The notes beneath the pieces are model-generated. The model worked only from the letters and a program-made list of their open reading frames with translations. It was not told the origin of the DNA and did no database searches. A stretch of DNA of 64,000 bases from Paraburkholderia sp. SG-MS1 (GTDB taxonomy: Bacteria; Pseudomonadota; Gammaproteobacteria; Burkholderiales; Burkholderiaceae). Where the stretch lies: the NCBI RefSeq assembly GCF_012275575.1, contig NZ_NPIH01000168.1, forward strand, positions 1 to 64,000. The letters run 5' to 3'. Numbering within the stretch: position 1 is the stretch's first letter; every line of letters begins with the position of its first letter. A program made the translations under genes and the position numbers. Positions 20,460 to 29,900 of this stretch are shown here, in pieces.

Positions 20460-21982
20460 AGAGGCAACTCTACAGTGTTATATCTGAGGTCCGTATTCCC
20501 GAGGAGCCTCGTTATGACCCGAAATCAGATATATATGTCGCAGACGGCTGGCGTGACCCGCTTACTACCGTTTTAATGATGTGGCCAAACGGTTTCCCAT
20601 GCATTGAGATAAATCTGTATCTTATGTCGCTGGTAGAAAACCTTAGAGTTGATTCTACGGGAGGGTCGCTGAAGGAGATTGCGTCACAGCTTAGTCACAT
20701 CGTCCGATTCTGCTGGGAGCACGATGGGATACGCAGAAATTTTTGGGACCTCGATAGCGCAAGTTATGAGACGTTTCTTCGAAAGCTTCAGTTTGAGGAG
20801 CACAAGTATCATATTGGGGAGCGCGCAAGACAGGGTAATAGGATTCGGGAAATATCTTTAGTTACGCTGACGTTTCTTGAATGGCTGCAAGACCACGTCT
20901 TGGTCGAGAGAAAATTGGTTGGATTGAGCTCAGAGGGGTATCGGATTGGTCTAGTATGGGTTCAAGAAAACAACCGATATGGAGGAAAATCGTATAAGAA
21001 GCGCTTTCCGTTTAAGATTCCCGTATCTGCACGAGACCCCAAGCCGCCAATGGCGATGGAGAGCATCCAAAGGTTACGGGAGGTAGTGCGGGAAAAATAT
21101 GACATCAATAATCTGCATCCAAACTATATTGCTCAGTTTGAAAACCGTGACGAACTGAGCATAACCGTAGAGTTCTTTTTTCGTCGTCGAGAGTGCATGC
21201 TTCATATCCTGCAGCATTCTGGTTCGAGGCCTTACGAACTCGAATTATGCTCATACAAAAAGAATCTCGACCCAACTATCAGCAAGAAATTGGTTATGCC
21301 GACCGTCAAAAGAGAGGAGGGGTTTGTGCGAGAACTCCCGATTCAGTTCGCAACGTCGGTGATTATTGAGCTATATATCGATTGTCGATACCGATATCTA
21401 CAGTTTTTGAAGATAAAGGGAGCTAATCCTAATCCGGGAGACGCTCTTTTCATCAATGAAAAAGGGGCTGGTATGAGTCGACGCGCTCTGACGACAGAGT
21501 TTAAGCGACTTTGTGCCCGAGCCGGGTTGGTTTCCCGTCAATGTCTAAGCATGTTACGACATCGATTCATTACGCTTGCGGTCGCAGTTGAATTGAAGCA
21601 GGTAATCAAGGACGACCCCTCATTTCCTGTTCATTCAAGGCTGTTTGCTGACTATCGGACCATCCTTACCCGAGTAGCGAAATTGACAGGACACACTAAT
21701 CCCGAGAGTCTGATGCCGTATATCCACCTGGCGTGGGATGAACTCCATTTGTTTGGAGGCGCAGATGACCTTCGCGAACTTGTGATGGTCATCGAGGAAG
21801 TACGCGCGCTGCGGAAAGTCTATGCTTCTGACACGAGCGCGACAGTCGGGGAAACGTCACAAGAGCTAGACGGCAAGCTGCGCTTGTTCGACGCGATGAT
21901 GCAGGTTTTGACTGAAAGCGTGGAAAAGCTCGTCGCTCGACAGCAACCCGGGTTGGAAGCTCGTACAGTGCGGCTGTCGTAA
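20456..21982 (+). CDS. Tyrosine recombinase (508 residues)
   Basis: A tyrosine recombinase with Arg258 in HSGSRPYELEL, Arg368 in LSMLRHRF, His413 in LTGHTNPES and nucleophile Tyr422 in MPYIHLAW. The first residue of the HxxR box is Ser365 instead of His, a known variation point. Lys285 in MPTVKREEG is a candidate for the beta-hairpin lysine. The ATG overlaps the preceding stop by 4 bases. The tail after about residue 440 is acidic and helical. With the 720-residue recombinase it probably acts as a pair at the island ends, each perhaps recognising one half-site. Confidence 0.88.
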   Translation: MKRQLYSVISEVRIPEEPRYDPKSDIYVADGWRDPLTTVLMMWPNGFPCIEINLYLMSLVENLRVDSTGGSLKEIASQLSHIVRFCWEHDGIRRNFWDLDSASYETFLRKLQFEEHKYHIGERARQGNRIREISLVTLTFLEWLQDHVLVERKLVGLSSEGYRIGLVWVQENNRYGGKSYKKRFPFKIPVSARDPKPPMAMESIQRLREVVREKYDINNLHPNYIAQFENRDELSITVEFFFRRRECMLHILQHSGSRPYELELCSYKKNLDPTISKKLVMPTVKREEGFVRELPIQFATSVIIELYIDCRYRYLQFLKIKGANPNPGDALFINEKGAGMSRRALTTEFKRLCARAGLVSRQCLSMLRHRFITLAVAVELKQVIKDDPSFPVHSRLFADYRTILTRVAKLTGHTNPESLMPYIHLAWDELHLFGGADDLRELVMVIEEVRALRKVYASDTSATVGETSQELDGKLRLFDAMMQVLTESVEKLVARQQPGLEARTVRLS

Positions 21983-22173
21983 GAAAACCGGCTAGACCGT
22001 ATGGGAAAGGATGAGTAGGCACACATCCGACTGGTTGACAGACTCAGCTTCATTGCAAGCTGTTTCGGTAACTAACGACCAATTCCGTGTGAATGAGGGT
22101 CACTGTTGACGTGCATCTATCTCGTGAGTGATTTCAGACAAACTGCGGCTGGTCGAAGCGAGTGGGTGGATTT

Positions 22174-22653
22174 TTAACGGGTCTCTTTCGGCTGCGCGGG
22201 CTGCAGCAAATCCGGAATCGCGACACCTAGCGCCTTTGCAAGGTCCTGCAAATCAACCACCAAGGGATTTGCCTTTCGATTCTCCAGTCGCCCGACATAC
22301 GTACGGAACCTGCTCGCTTCAACTGACAGCGATTCTTGGCTAAGGCCTCGTGCCGCCCGGAACGCTTTTACATTAGCAATAATCCGCGTGAGTGGCTCCT
22401 GACTCTCAGGACGCTGCTCTTTTTCCGGCCGGTCAGACAGAAAATCCAAAACATCGACCTCCAGTTGTGCCGCGAAGCGGACCAGAGTGGTCAGGCGAAG
22501 GTTGGCGTGCCGATTCTGCTCAAGCGCTGTCAAATTCGCTCTGGACACCGACGCCTTCGCAACCAAGTCGTCCTGCGAAAAGCCCCTGCGTTTTCGAATT
22601 TTTTGAAGTCTCTCGGAAATCCCGAGCGCGACTGCGTCATCTAATGTTGGCAT
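22174..22653 (-). CDS. Transcriptional regulator with two XRE helix-turn-helix domains
   Basis: A 159-residue protein made of two consecutive Cro/CI-type (HTH_3) domains. The first, residues about 13-70, is SERLQKIRKRRGFSQDDLVAKASVSRANLTALE; the second, about 90-150, is VKAFRAARGLSQESLSVEASRFRTYVGRLENRKANP. A short linker rich in Glu/Pro separates them. There is no further effector domain. The ATG at 22653 directly faces a 9-bp inverted repeat that may be its own operator. It is convergent with the recombinase operon (end 21982) and may control the island or its mobilisation, which is inferred from position. Confidence 0.85.
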   Translation of the reverse strand: MPTLDDAVALGISERLQKIRKRRGFSQDDLVAKASVSRANLTALEQNRHANLRLTTLVRFAAQLEVDVLDFLSDRPEKEQRPESQEPLTRIIANVKAFRAARGLSQESLSVEASRFRTYVGRLENRKANPLVVDLQDLAKALGVAIPDLLQPAQPKETR

Positions 22654-22678
22654 GCCGGCACTTTGGCGTGCCTCGGCA

Positions 22679-22704
22679 TACTTATCTACTATTCAAGATA
22701 AGTA
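22679..22704. promoter_or_regulatory. Operator-like inverted repeat upstream of the double-XRE gene
   Basis: TACTTATCT (22679-22687) and AGATAAGTA (22696-22704) are a perfect 9-bp inverted repeat with an 8-base spacer, 26 bases upstream of the XRE-gene start. It is AT-rich, without a T-run, as expected for an operator of an autoregulated XRE repressor. Confidence 0.6.
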
Positions 22705-23260
22705 CGCGTGAAATTAGCACGCATATAAATATACAATGAGGTCGCTTGGCGTCTCTGCAGTCCGAGATGTGGGCTGTGGCTTCCCCGAGCTATTCGCGAC
22801 TGACAACGTCGCCTTACGGTTTCGAAGGCAATTGAAAACTCGTACTGCTCTCACGTTCGACGGGAGGCGGCCGTGTCATGGCGACGGTTTGCGGGCCGTC
22901 ACGGCGCGTGCGTTGAGCGGGACCAGTATGGCTTCCGAAGCTGTATGCGCGAGGAGGGTATTCGTCGGTGCATGTTTTCTCAGGCCGGGGAGCGTGGCGA
23001 CCGTTCGTGCGTCGCGCACTTGACTTAATTCTGCTCACTTGTGTTTGGGGCATGGTGTCGTGCGCAAATTCATCCGGTTACCGACGACCGCCATATGGGC
23101 GCAAGGGGAAGATGCAATAGATATGGACTGCGTGGGACGCACAAACAGGAGCGCCTCAGCGGAGTCGAGCAGTCCGTCATCCAGCAATCGGAGGGTCGAT
23201 TGCGAATTGCCGAAAATGAAAGCTTCGTTCGGAAGCGGTTGGTGGCCACCTCGCAAATTC
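22705..23260. other. Stretch without a supported gene
   Basis: Several overlapping short frames exist but none has convincing composition or a ribosome binding site. The first 35 bases are AT-rich (ATATAAATATAC at about 22724) and may contain a plus-strand promoter. The frame of the next gene is open backwards to 23039, but that part is compositionally unlike its remainder and is left out. Confidence 0.4.
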
Positions 23261-23887
23261 ATGGGGGAGGCTGGGAGATGGAAGAAAGTGGTCTACGTGT
23301 TCTTTTGCATGAGCGGCGCTCTCGGTCCGCTGCGCCCGTATTGCATCGTGCCGAAATCTCACGGCGAGAAGGCAAACATGCGTTCGCTCGAAGGCGATGT
23401 TTTGCGGTTAGAAGCATCGCTCAGTGATTTTCCAGGAGCGGTCATCGTGGCTGGCAATGCGTGGCCCCTTTATTACGACCTCGAATCCATACGGCAGGCG
23501 TTCGCCCGGTTGGGTAGTCGCGTGGTGAATGTCGTTAGTACGCTAGCAGATAGGAAAGAGGAGGCGGTGTTGGACTACATGTCGAATCGCTCGGAGCCAT
23601 ACGTGGTATTAGCGTCGCCAGAGTTCGAGTTCTCGTCGCGTACCGATGAACGAAGAATTGACGTCGACGGCCAGCGCGGATTTGACCAAGACGCGCAGTC
23701 AGCTTTGCGTGCCCGTCTGCGTTCAATCGGTGACCCGGCAGCTCGCCCGTTAACCAAGGACGACATTCTGCAGGCAACGGCGTCAGCGCTTGCTCTTCGG
23801 CGGGCCAGTCGAATTCTCTCCCGTGTGCGTGCAAGTGAGGATTCGCAGTTTCAAAGAAGTCTTCGAGCATTATTAGGTGAACGGTGA
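23261..23887 (+). CDS. Hypothetical protein, first gene of the HAD operon
   Basis: About 208 residues from ATG 23261; starts at 23216 or 23039 in the same frame are possible. It has an alternating hydrophobic start (KKVVYVFFCM), a second strand-like segment GAVIVAGNAWPLYYDLESI, and a helical C-terminus TKDDILQATASALALRRASRILSRV. The C-terminal pattern is faintly like that of DUF429-type proteins, but the N-terminal acidic motif of that family is not visible, so I make no functional claim. The stop lies inside the extended frame of the next gene. Confidence 0.5.
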   Translation: MGEAGRWKKVVYVFFCMSGALGPLRPYCIVPKSHGEKANMRSLEGDVLRLEASLSDFPGAVIVAGNAWPLYYDLESIRQAFARLGSRVVNVVSTLADRKEEAVLDYMSNRSEPYVVLASPEFEFSSRTDERRIDVDGQRGFDQDAQSALRARLRSIGDPAARPLTKDDILQATASALALRRASRILSRVRASEDSQFQRSLRALLGER

Positions 23888-23975
23888 CGGAGAAGTTACC
23901 GGATGTTGGTTCTATCGCGACTTCATGCGGAGCTGCGAATTAACTGCTTATCCTCGACAAGGTAGGAATTCATTG

Positions 23976-24446
23976 ATGGAAGAACATGTCGTTGCTTGGC
24001 AGCGCGCGACCGTAACACAGCATGCACTATTGCCCGTGCGAGTCTCGCATGACGCATTTTTCCATGTGCGCTACGGTGGACCGAAAGATGGTGCCGTTGA
24101 GAATGCATTTATCGCACACACTTACGCGAGCGTTCGAACGCTGCTGGCGAAAGCAAACTCGGCTACACCCATTGTGTACTTCTGTTCTAAGGCGGTGGGC
24201 CGAGATATGTCGGTTCGGCGAGTAACAGCCGTTAGAGAAGTGCCAGACACGAACATGTACATCCTTGATTTCGAGGATGGGCGCGGGGTTTTGTGGGATG
24301 AGAGCGAGTATCTCGGGTCAATTAGCGCTTACGTCGAGATAGACACGCCGCTGACCGTGAGCCAACTCGGGAACATATCCGTACGTATTGCAAGCGTGAC
24401 CAATGCCGAACAGGGACTGAATGATGCGGCTCAAGACAGAGTCTGA
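23976..24446 (+). CDS. Hypothetical protein
   Basis: A 156-residue protein from ATG 23976 (GGTAGGAA upstream); the frame also opens at GTG 23877, overlapping the previous stop, which would give 189 residues. No recognised domain. The sequence is a mix of strands and turns (LPVRVSHDAFFHVRYGGPKDG, then TNMYILDFEDGRGVLWDESEYLGS), suggesting a small globular cytoplasmic protein. It lies between the 208-residue hypothetical and the tandem HAD genes, all on the plus strand with short gaps, so it probably belongs to the same operon. Confidence 0.55.
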   Translation: MEEHVVAWQRATVTQHALLPVRVSHDAFFHVRYGGPKDGAVENAFIAHTYASVRTLLAKANSATPIVYFCSKAVGRDMSVRRVTAVREVPDTNMYILDFEDGRGVLWDESEYLGSISAYVEIDTPLTVSQLGNISVRIASVTNAEQGLNDAAQDRV

Positions 24447-24460
24447 ATTCAGCCAATGCT

Positions 24461-24982
24461 ATGAATGGCAACAACGGCAGCATCTGCAAACTGGAGCTGG
24501 GTCGACAGGTGTTATTTCTCGACTTCGACGGTGTACTGCACAGACTCAGTGCTATCCGAACACGGCGAGGCATTACTGCTAACTCTCCATCGATTCAACT
24601 TTTCGAATTTGCGCCAATTCTTGCAGATGTTCTCGACCCGTACGGCAATGTGCAAATAGTACTTTCGACATCCTGGGTACCCATTTTGGGTTACCAGCGA
24701 GCGAGAGATGCGTTGCCTACCGGGCTCAGGGCGCGCGTTGTTGGGGCGACCTATCACTCGCAGTATGCCGACGCTGGAACTTGGGCATTGAGGCCACGAG
24801 GTGAGCAAATACTGCGCTATGTTTGGACTAACCGCCTGACGAATTGGCTCGCGATAGACGATGACATTAACGGCCTTGGCCAACATCTCTCTCATGTTGT
24901 CAGATGCGACGAAAGGTTTGGTCTGGGCGAGGTCGAAACTCAAAAAGTCTTGAGGGTTCGCCTCGCAGAGCAGTTCCGATAA
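24461..24982 (+). CDS. HAD-superfamily phosphatase-like protein (first of a tandem pair)
   Basis: A 173-residue protein whose start QVLFLDFDGVLHRL is HAD motif I, with nucleophile and general acid Asp in DFDGV. Motif II Ser/Thr is in IVLSTSWV, and motif IV acidic residues are in WLAIDDDINGL. The compact form with DGVLH and LSTSW matches the HAD proteins described as domains of 'Swiss Army Knife' RNA-repair enzymes, although here it stands alone. It would remove or transfer phosphate from a nucleic-acid end or small molecule. A paralogue follows 7 bases later. Confidence 0.75.
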   Translation: MNGNNGSICKLELGRQVLFLDFDGVLHRLSAIRTRRGITANSPSIQLFEFAPILADVLDPYGNVQIVLSTSWVPILGYQRARDALPTGLRARVVGATYHSQYADAGTWALRPRGEQILRYVWTNRLTNWLAIDDDINGLGQHLSHVVRCDERFGLGEVETQKVLRVRLAEQFR

Positions 24983-24989
24983 ACGGGCA

Positions 24990-25499
24990 ATGACGGGTGG
25001 TCTAATGCGGGATGTTCTGTTTCTTGATATCGACGGCGTGCTCCATCGTGGCATCGCGCGTCGCGCCGGCAACCAGGTTATGAGCAGTTCGCCCTACATA
25101 AAGCTGTTCGAATATGTGCCGATTCTCGACGACCTTTTATCTCCGTATCCCGACATCGAAATCGTGCTTTCTAGCGACTGGTCGCTCGTTTTTGGAACTG
25201 AAGCGACATGCAAGGTAATGCCGTCTTCGAGTGTACAGGAGCGCGTTGTCGGTGCGACTTACGACGGTTGCGATTTTGACTCGCGACTGTGGCCGGTGCT
25301 GACTCGCGGTGAACAGGTTCTCGACTACGTTCGAAGAAACAGACCGCTGCGATGGTTGGCTGTTGACGACAGGGCCGACGGGTTCGAGGCGGTGCGAGAT
25401 AGGCTCGTTCACTGTCAAACAGACGTTGGTCTAGGCGACCTGGCAGTTGTCGAGCAATTCCGAGAGCGGCTACAACGCTATTTCAAGGACGCCTCTTAA
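24990..25499 (+). CDS. HAD-superfamily phosphatase-like protein (second of a tandem pair)
   Basis: A 169-residue paralogue of the preceding protein: DVLFLDIDGVLHRG (motif I), IVLSSDWSLV (motif II), VGATYD, RGEQVLDYVRRNRPLRWLAVDDRADGF (motif IV), aligning almost end to end with the first copy. ATG 25005 behind GGGTGGT is an alternative start that removes five residues. Close spacing (7 bases) shows one transcript. The pair is a local duplication that diverged; both keep the catalytic aspartates, so both may be active. Confidence 0.75.
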   Translation: MTGGLMRDVLFLDIDGVLHRGIARRAGNQVMSSSPYIKLFEYVPILDDLLSPYPDIEIVLSSDWSLVFGTEATCKVMPSSSVQERVVGATYDGCDFDSRLWPVLTRGEQVLDYVRRNRPLRWLAVDDRADGFEAVRDRLVHCQTDVGLGDLAVVEQFRERLQRYFKDAS

Positions 25500-25500
25500 T

Positions 25501-25770
25501 ATGATGCGGAAGGCCGGCGGGCACAAGAAAACCAGGGTGCGTGGAGAGGGCATAGCCTCGAGAGGCACGAGTAGACCACGCAAACGGTTTGAAAGACAAG
25601 TGTACGAAGCAATTGACCTCGTCCTTGCTCCGTTCGTAGCAGAGATGACCCCTCGTCGCTATGTGGACCTGATGACGACGGCGAACGCAGTGATTGGTCG
25701 TGCGCTCAAGGAGGCCATTCGAGACGAGCTATATCAGCAGCAAAACGCGAGGTCAGCGGCTGAGTCGTAG
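25501..25770 (+). CDS. Small basic hypothetical protein
   Basis: An 89-residue protein whose ATG follows the HAD stop by 1 base. The first 30 residues are strongly basic and disordered-looking (RKAGGHKKTRVRGEG, then RPRKRFERQ). The rest is a helical block (YEAIDLVLAPFVAEMTPRRYVDLMTTANAVIGRALKEAIRDEL). A nucleic-acid-binding partner for the HAD proteins is possible but unproven. It is the last gene of the 23.3-25.8 kb operon. Confidence 0.5.
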   Translation: MMRKAGGHKKTRVRGEGIASRGTSRPRKRFERQVYEAIDLVLAPFVAEMTPRRYVDLMTTANAVIGRALKEAIRDELYQQQNARSAAES

Positions 25771-26982
25771 TAGGACGGAGGGATGATGGAGGAAAGGTGT
25801 CTATCTAGCTCGATTCTGCGGATGTCTCGGACATCGTCTGGCTCGAACGCTAGTCGATTCGCCAGTTCGCCAATGGTGGACAACACCTCGTCGGCTACCA
25901 TCGTAAGACGCGTGATGGCCGTGTGAGCTCAGAGCTAAGGGAACTGAATTGTCTGACCCGCACCGCGCGTACACAGAGCGGTCGAGTGTATCAGCTAGTC
26001 GGACCATGCGGATGGGAAAGCAACGCAGAGTATGTATTCAATAAGGTCGAATCGGTCTTGGGCGATGGTCAAGCGTGGACGGATGTAACGGCCGAACTGA
26101 TTCCAAACTGTTGCGACAGAAATGCGGTAACAGCCACACGCGAAGAGGTGACGCTCCCCGCCGCAGCGTCTCTTATTAGTCTCACGCCCATATTTGCGTG
26201 GCATCGTCGCGAACGGCACGCTAACAGCTCGAGTTGACGTTGATGGACTCAATGGATTCCCGCTGCAGCGGTGCAGGCGTATCGTGCTAAACGCGTGCGG
26301 CCCAGCAGCAGGGCCTCGACGCGATGATGAGCGCGACCGACCGCCTTGGTCGCTATGAAGACGAGTTCCAAAACCTCCCGTCTTGTCGAAATTTCGATGA
26401 CGACGGGAACGAATAGCCCGGACGCTCACGCGAAACATTGGTCAACCACTGCGGCCCTCGAAGGGTCGTTGGTCTGCTGCGGGTTCCACGAAAGACAGGG
26501 GGAATCCGATGAACGATTTCAAGCCGAATGCGAGACAAAAAAAGCTGATTGGGCGAGCGCTGGGGTCACATCGTCAGGCGCAGGCGACAGTCATTATGCG
26601 CCGGACGGGCTGGTCGAATGTTGGAGCAGAGAGGCTGGGATTGAACATCCTCGGAACAACGGGAAGCCGAAGGTCAGCGCGGACTCGCGCCCGCGTAGTG
26701 TCAGGAGACGGAAAAAGAATGATTCTGACTAGCCTCCAAAGAGAATTCGCGCACTGATACGGAAAATAGCTCTTACTCGACTGATGGAAGCAAACGGTCC
26801 TCTCGTGAAAGGCAGTGACCGAATGGACTTCCGCTGATAGTCGTTCGCGAGTCATACGCGTGCTCCTTGTATCTGGGCGGCTCTGTAACCGCGCCGTATT
26901 CCGAAACGGAGAATTGGACCGTCGTCCGAGCACCTGTAATGGCGTTCGGTTAGGAATGCGCGATTGCCCCGAGTCGCACCAG
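25771..26982. other. 1.2-kb stretch without a clear gene
   Basis: Several short frames overlap on both strands and none shows a known domain. The best candidates are a 55-residue minus-strand frame (25734-25901, acidic, protein-like) and an 82-residue plus-strand frame (26509-26757) that has an excellent ribosome binding site (GGGGGA, 6 bases before ATG) but a low-complexity basic end. The stretch may hold decayed cargo between the HAD operon and the giant NTPase gene, whose 3' end is at 26983. Confidence 0.35.
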
Positions 26983-29900
26983 CTAAGCGGCTTTCGGCTT
27001 TCTCGGCTTGCGAGGCTTTGCTCCTTTACTTCTGGGGTCGGAAACATCAAAGACTATAACTTCTGTCTTTATCGAGATGTCGGCGGGCAAATCTGCCTTC
27101 AGCATCTTTTCCATTTCCGTCGCCGTCATAGGTCCGTCAGAGCCGTCTGGACGCGATGTAGTCTTGTTCGGTGAGTTCCCAAACCAGAAAACTAGATAAA
27201 CTCCATGTCCATCGGCTCCGACTGAACTTGCGTAGCCCTGCAGTTGTGTTGCGGCTGCGGTCCAGACATCCTCATGGTTGTTCCGTTTGGCCTCGATTGG
27301 TACTGTGTGGCCACTCGCGGTGAGGGAAATGATGTCTGCTCGTGTTTCATCGGCACGCCTCGCCTCGGGCATCGGCGGGACAATTTTATAGGGTCTCAGG
27401 CGGTCGCGAATACGCTCCAGAAGTCTGTCCCGACATTCGTTCTCGATTAGTGGGCTGGTTGGCTTCCCATTTGAATCAACATTCCAGTAGCGTTTCCAAG
27501 GGGTTACGTCGTCGGACCGGAGTTCGGAAGATAGTCTTCGGAGTTCCTCCACGACCACTGCAAAAAGGTCTGAGCTATTCACGGGTGCGCCACCAGCGAG
27601 CGCTGACCTGATACTACTTGGTGCAGGATGCAGAAAACCAATGTCACGCTTCCTTCGATTGAAGTTGGCAAGCGCATGTATTATGAATCCACGCCAATCT
27701 TCCAGAGATGGCTCATCGGCCAAGCTCCTGAGAACCTCGCCCGCTGTGTTGTCACCAGTCGTCGAAAGCCATTGCATGGACCGGTGCACTATCTGTCTTG
27801 CGCGTCCTTGAGCGGAGTTTTCGTCGAATTCAGCGGTAGGTGATACGAGGGCACCGAACATACGAATGGCGATGTTCTCTTTAACAATACGTTCGGAAAC
27901 GTCAGCATGCGGCAGCACACTTGCTAGGTCGCTCGCAGAGTACGAGTCAAGCAGCGCGGTAAGGTCCTTGCTTTCGTTGTCGCGCACGAATTGCTCACCG
28001 TATTCTTTGGGTTTGAGAAAGAAGAGTACATATCTCCACATTTCACGATTTATACGTGGGACTGATTGGTCGTTCGATATCTCTTTCGCAAGTTCAAGAA
28101 TCCGAGTCGTGGGCAACAGATGTGACGCTGCATACATTAGTTGTTTTAGTACAGTTGCGTGGGTGTTCTTATGCTCCACCAGCAAAATTTCAATAACACT
28201 ACCAACCACCTGCGACGCCTCGTTGACGTCTGTCATCAGTTGAGAAATCAGAGCCAAGTCAGTTACGCCGGCAGCGAGAGCAGTCCGCCAGAAGTCTGTT
28301 AGAGCGCGAGTGCCCACATCTGTAGAACGGAAAATTCGAAAGCGGGCCCATCTCTCAAGACGTTGACGCTTCTCTGTGGACTGTACGAAGTGGCTCATCC
28401 GTAGCGCCGAAATTGCAATTTCGACGCAAATGGAATCAAGCGTGGAAAGCTCTTTGGCATCGAGCAGTATGTCGATGCCCGCAACAGCAGCCAACTCAAT
28501 GGCTCGAAACTGATTTGCTGCCGTCAGCATTCCGAGTTCTGTCGCGGTAAATTTTCCGACGTTGTCGTAAGCGACGGAGCGGAAGCCTGTCACTATTGCG
28601 GCGGCAACTAACTCGTTTGTATGGTAGGCGACACGATTGACACCGCTGGAAGGTTCGGGTGTCGCGTGGTTAGCGAAATACAACTGTGCTGCCCAGCCCA
28701 ATATGTTTGCCTGATGGCCCGCCGCGATTTCGGACAGCACAGGCATGAACTTGTCGACGTATGAGGCAGCGACGCGCGCATCTTCTGAAGACCTGCCGGT
28801 TCGTTTCACTGAACTTCGGGGATGGTCTTTGCTCCATTCATCTTGAATCAACCTGCTTAGAAGCTCGGGGAACTCGTTATTCTTTGAGAGTGCCTCGTAG
28901 ACGCTCCAAAAAGACAAATCACTCTCACATACATGGGTACGAGAACTCTCAACAGCGGCAGAAAGGTATCGACGACGGATGCTGGACAAAGACGCCTTAT
29001 CGGCCTTCTGCAAAAGCTCCTGTATCAGTGCTGGAGAAGGGTGTCGTCGCCCAACGTGCGTGTAAATGTTTACCGAAAGCCATGGAGTGTCTGGGTTCGG
29101 GTTCGATGACAGTATCGCATCAAACAGTTCGATTCCATACTTTTCATCTTTTGCGAGCCAATCCGTGAGTGCCTTGCTGCTTTCTTGTTTCAAGGCGGAC
29201 CAGATATTTTTGTCCACATTGCATATCCATTTCCAGATTGTTGCGCCATCGAGATTCGTGCTTTGACGGATAGCGGCGGCTAACACGCGGTCCAAGATTT
29301 GGTCTACCTCTCCTGACCTAGGTCGTGCTTCCGCTTGGCTCCGCCATGAAGAGAATGGCTCGTCAAATAGGCCAAGAGTTGGCTCCCTTTCCATTCGCAA
29401 TTGCAAATCGGTCAAATGGCCAATGGTGTTGTCTTCTGAGCATTCCTCGAAGCTCGATAGAATCGACTTGACGATTTTCGGATTAAGCGGACCAGCGGCT
29501 TTCGCTAAAGCCAGCTGAACCCGGACCTTTTCCCGTGCTATCGAAGAAGGTTCTTTCTTAAGTTCCGCGAGCAAGTCCTCGCTCTCTTGGGAAATGTCGG
29601 AACGGTTTAACCATGCGCGAACGGCTCGAATACGTTGCCAGGCTGGTCGACTCGTATCGAGCACAATGTTTCGTAGCAGCGGGCGAAGTGAGGTAACGGG
29701 CCTGCCTGCGGATAGCACTTCAAATACGGTAACGAGAACGTGTCCCTCGTTTTGCCCGGCCTGTAAAATCTGAGAAAAATCGCTCGCCAATTCTTCGGTG
29801 GCCAGTCCGCCAAGTGCAATAGTCTCGGTGCCCTGCCAGTCACTCGAAGCACGAAAATATGGGTCGTTTTTTCCCAAATTTTCAAGTATCGCCCGCTTCA

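Noticed and set aside
25734..25901. 55-residue minus-strand frame (MVADEVLSTIGELANRLAFEPDDV and onward)
   Set aside because: Protein-like composition, but it overlaps the 3' end of the 25501 gene, has no ribosome binding site that I can see and no known domain.
26509..26757. 82-residue plus-strand frame with a strong ribosome binding site
   Set aside because: The ribosome binding site is good, but the sequence is basic and low-complexity with no domain, and a second frame overlaps it; kept only as a remark in the gap entry.
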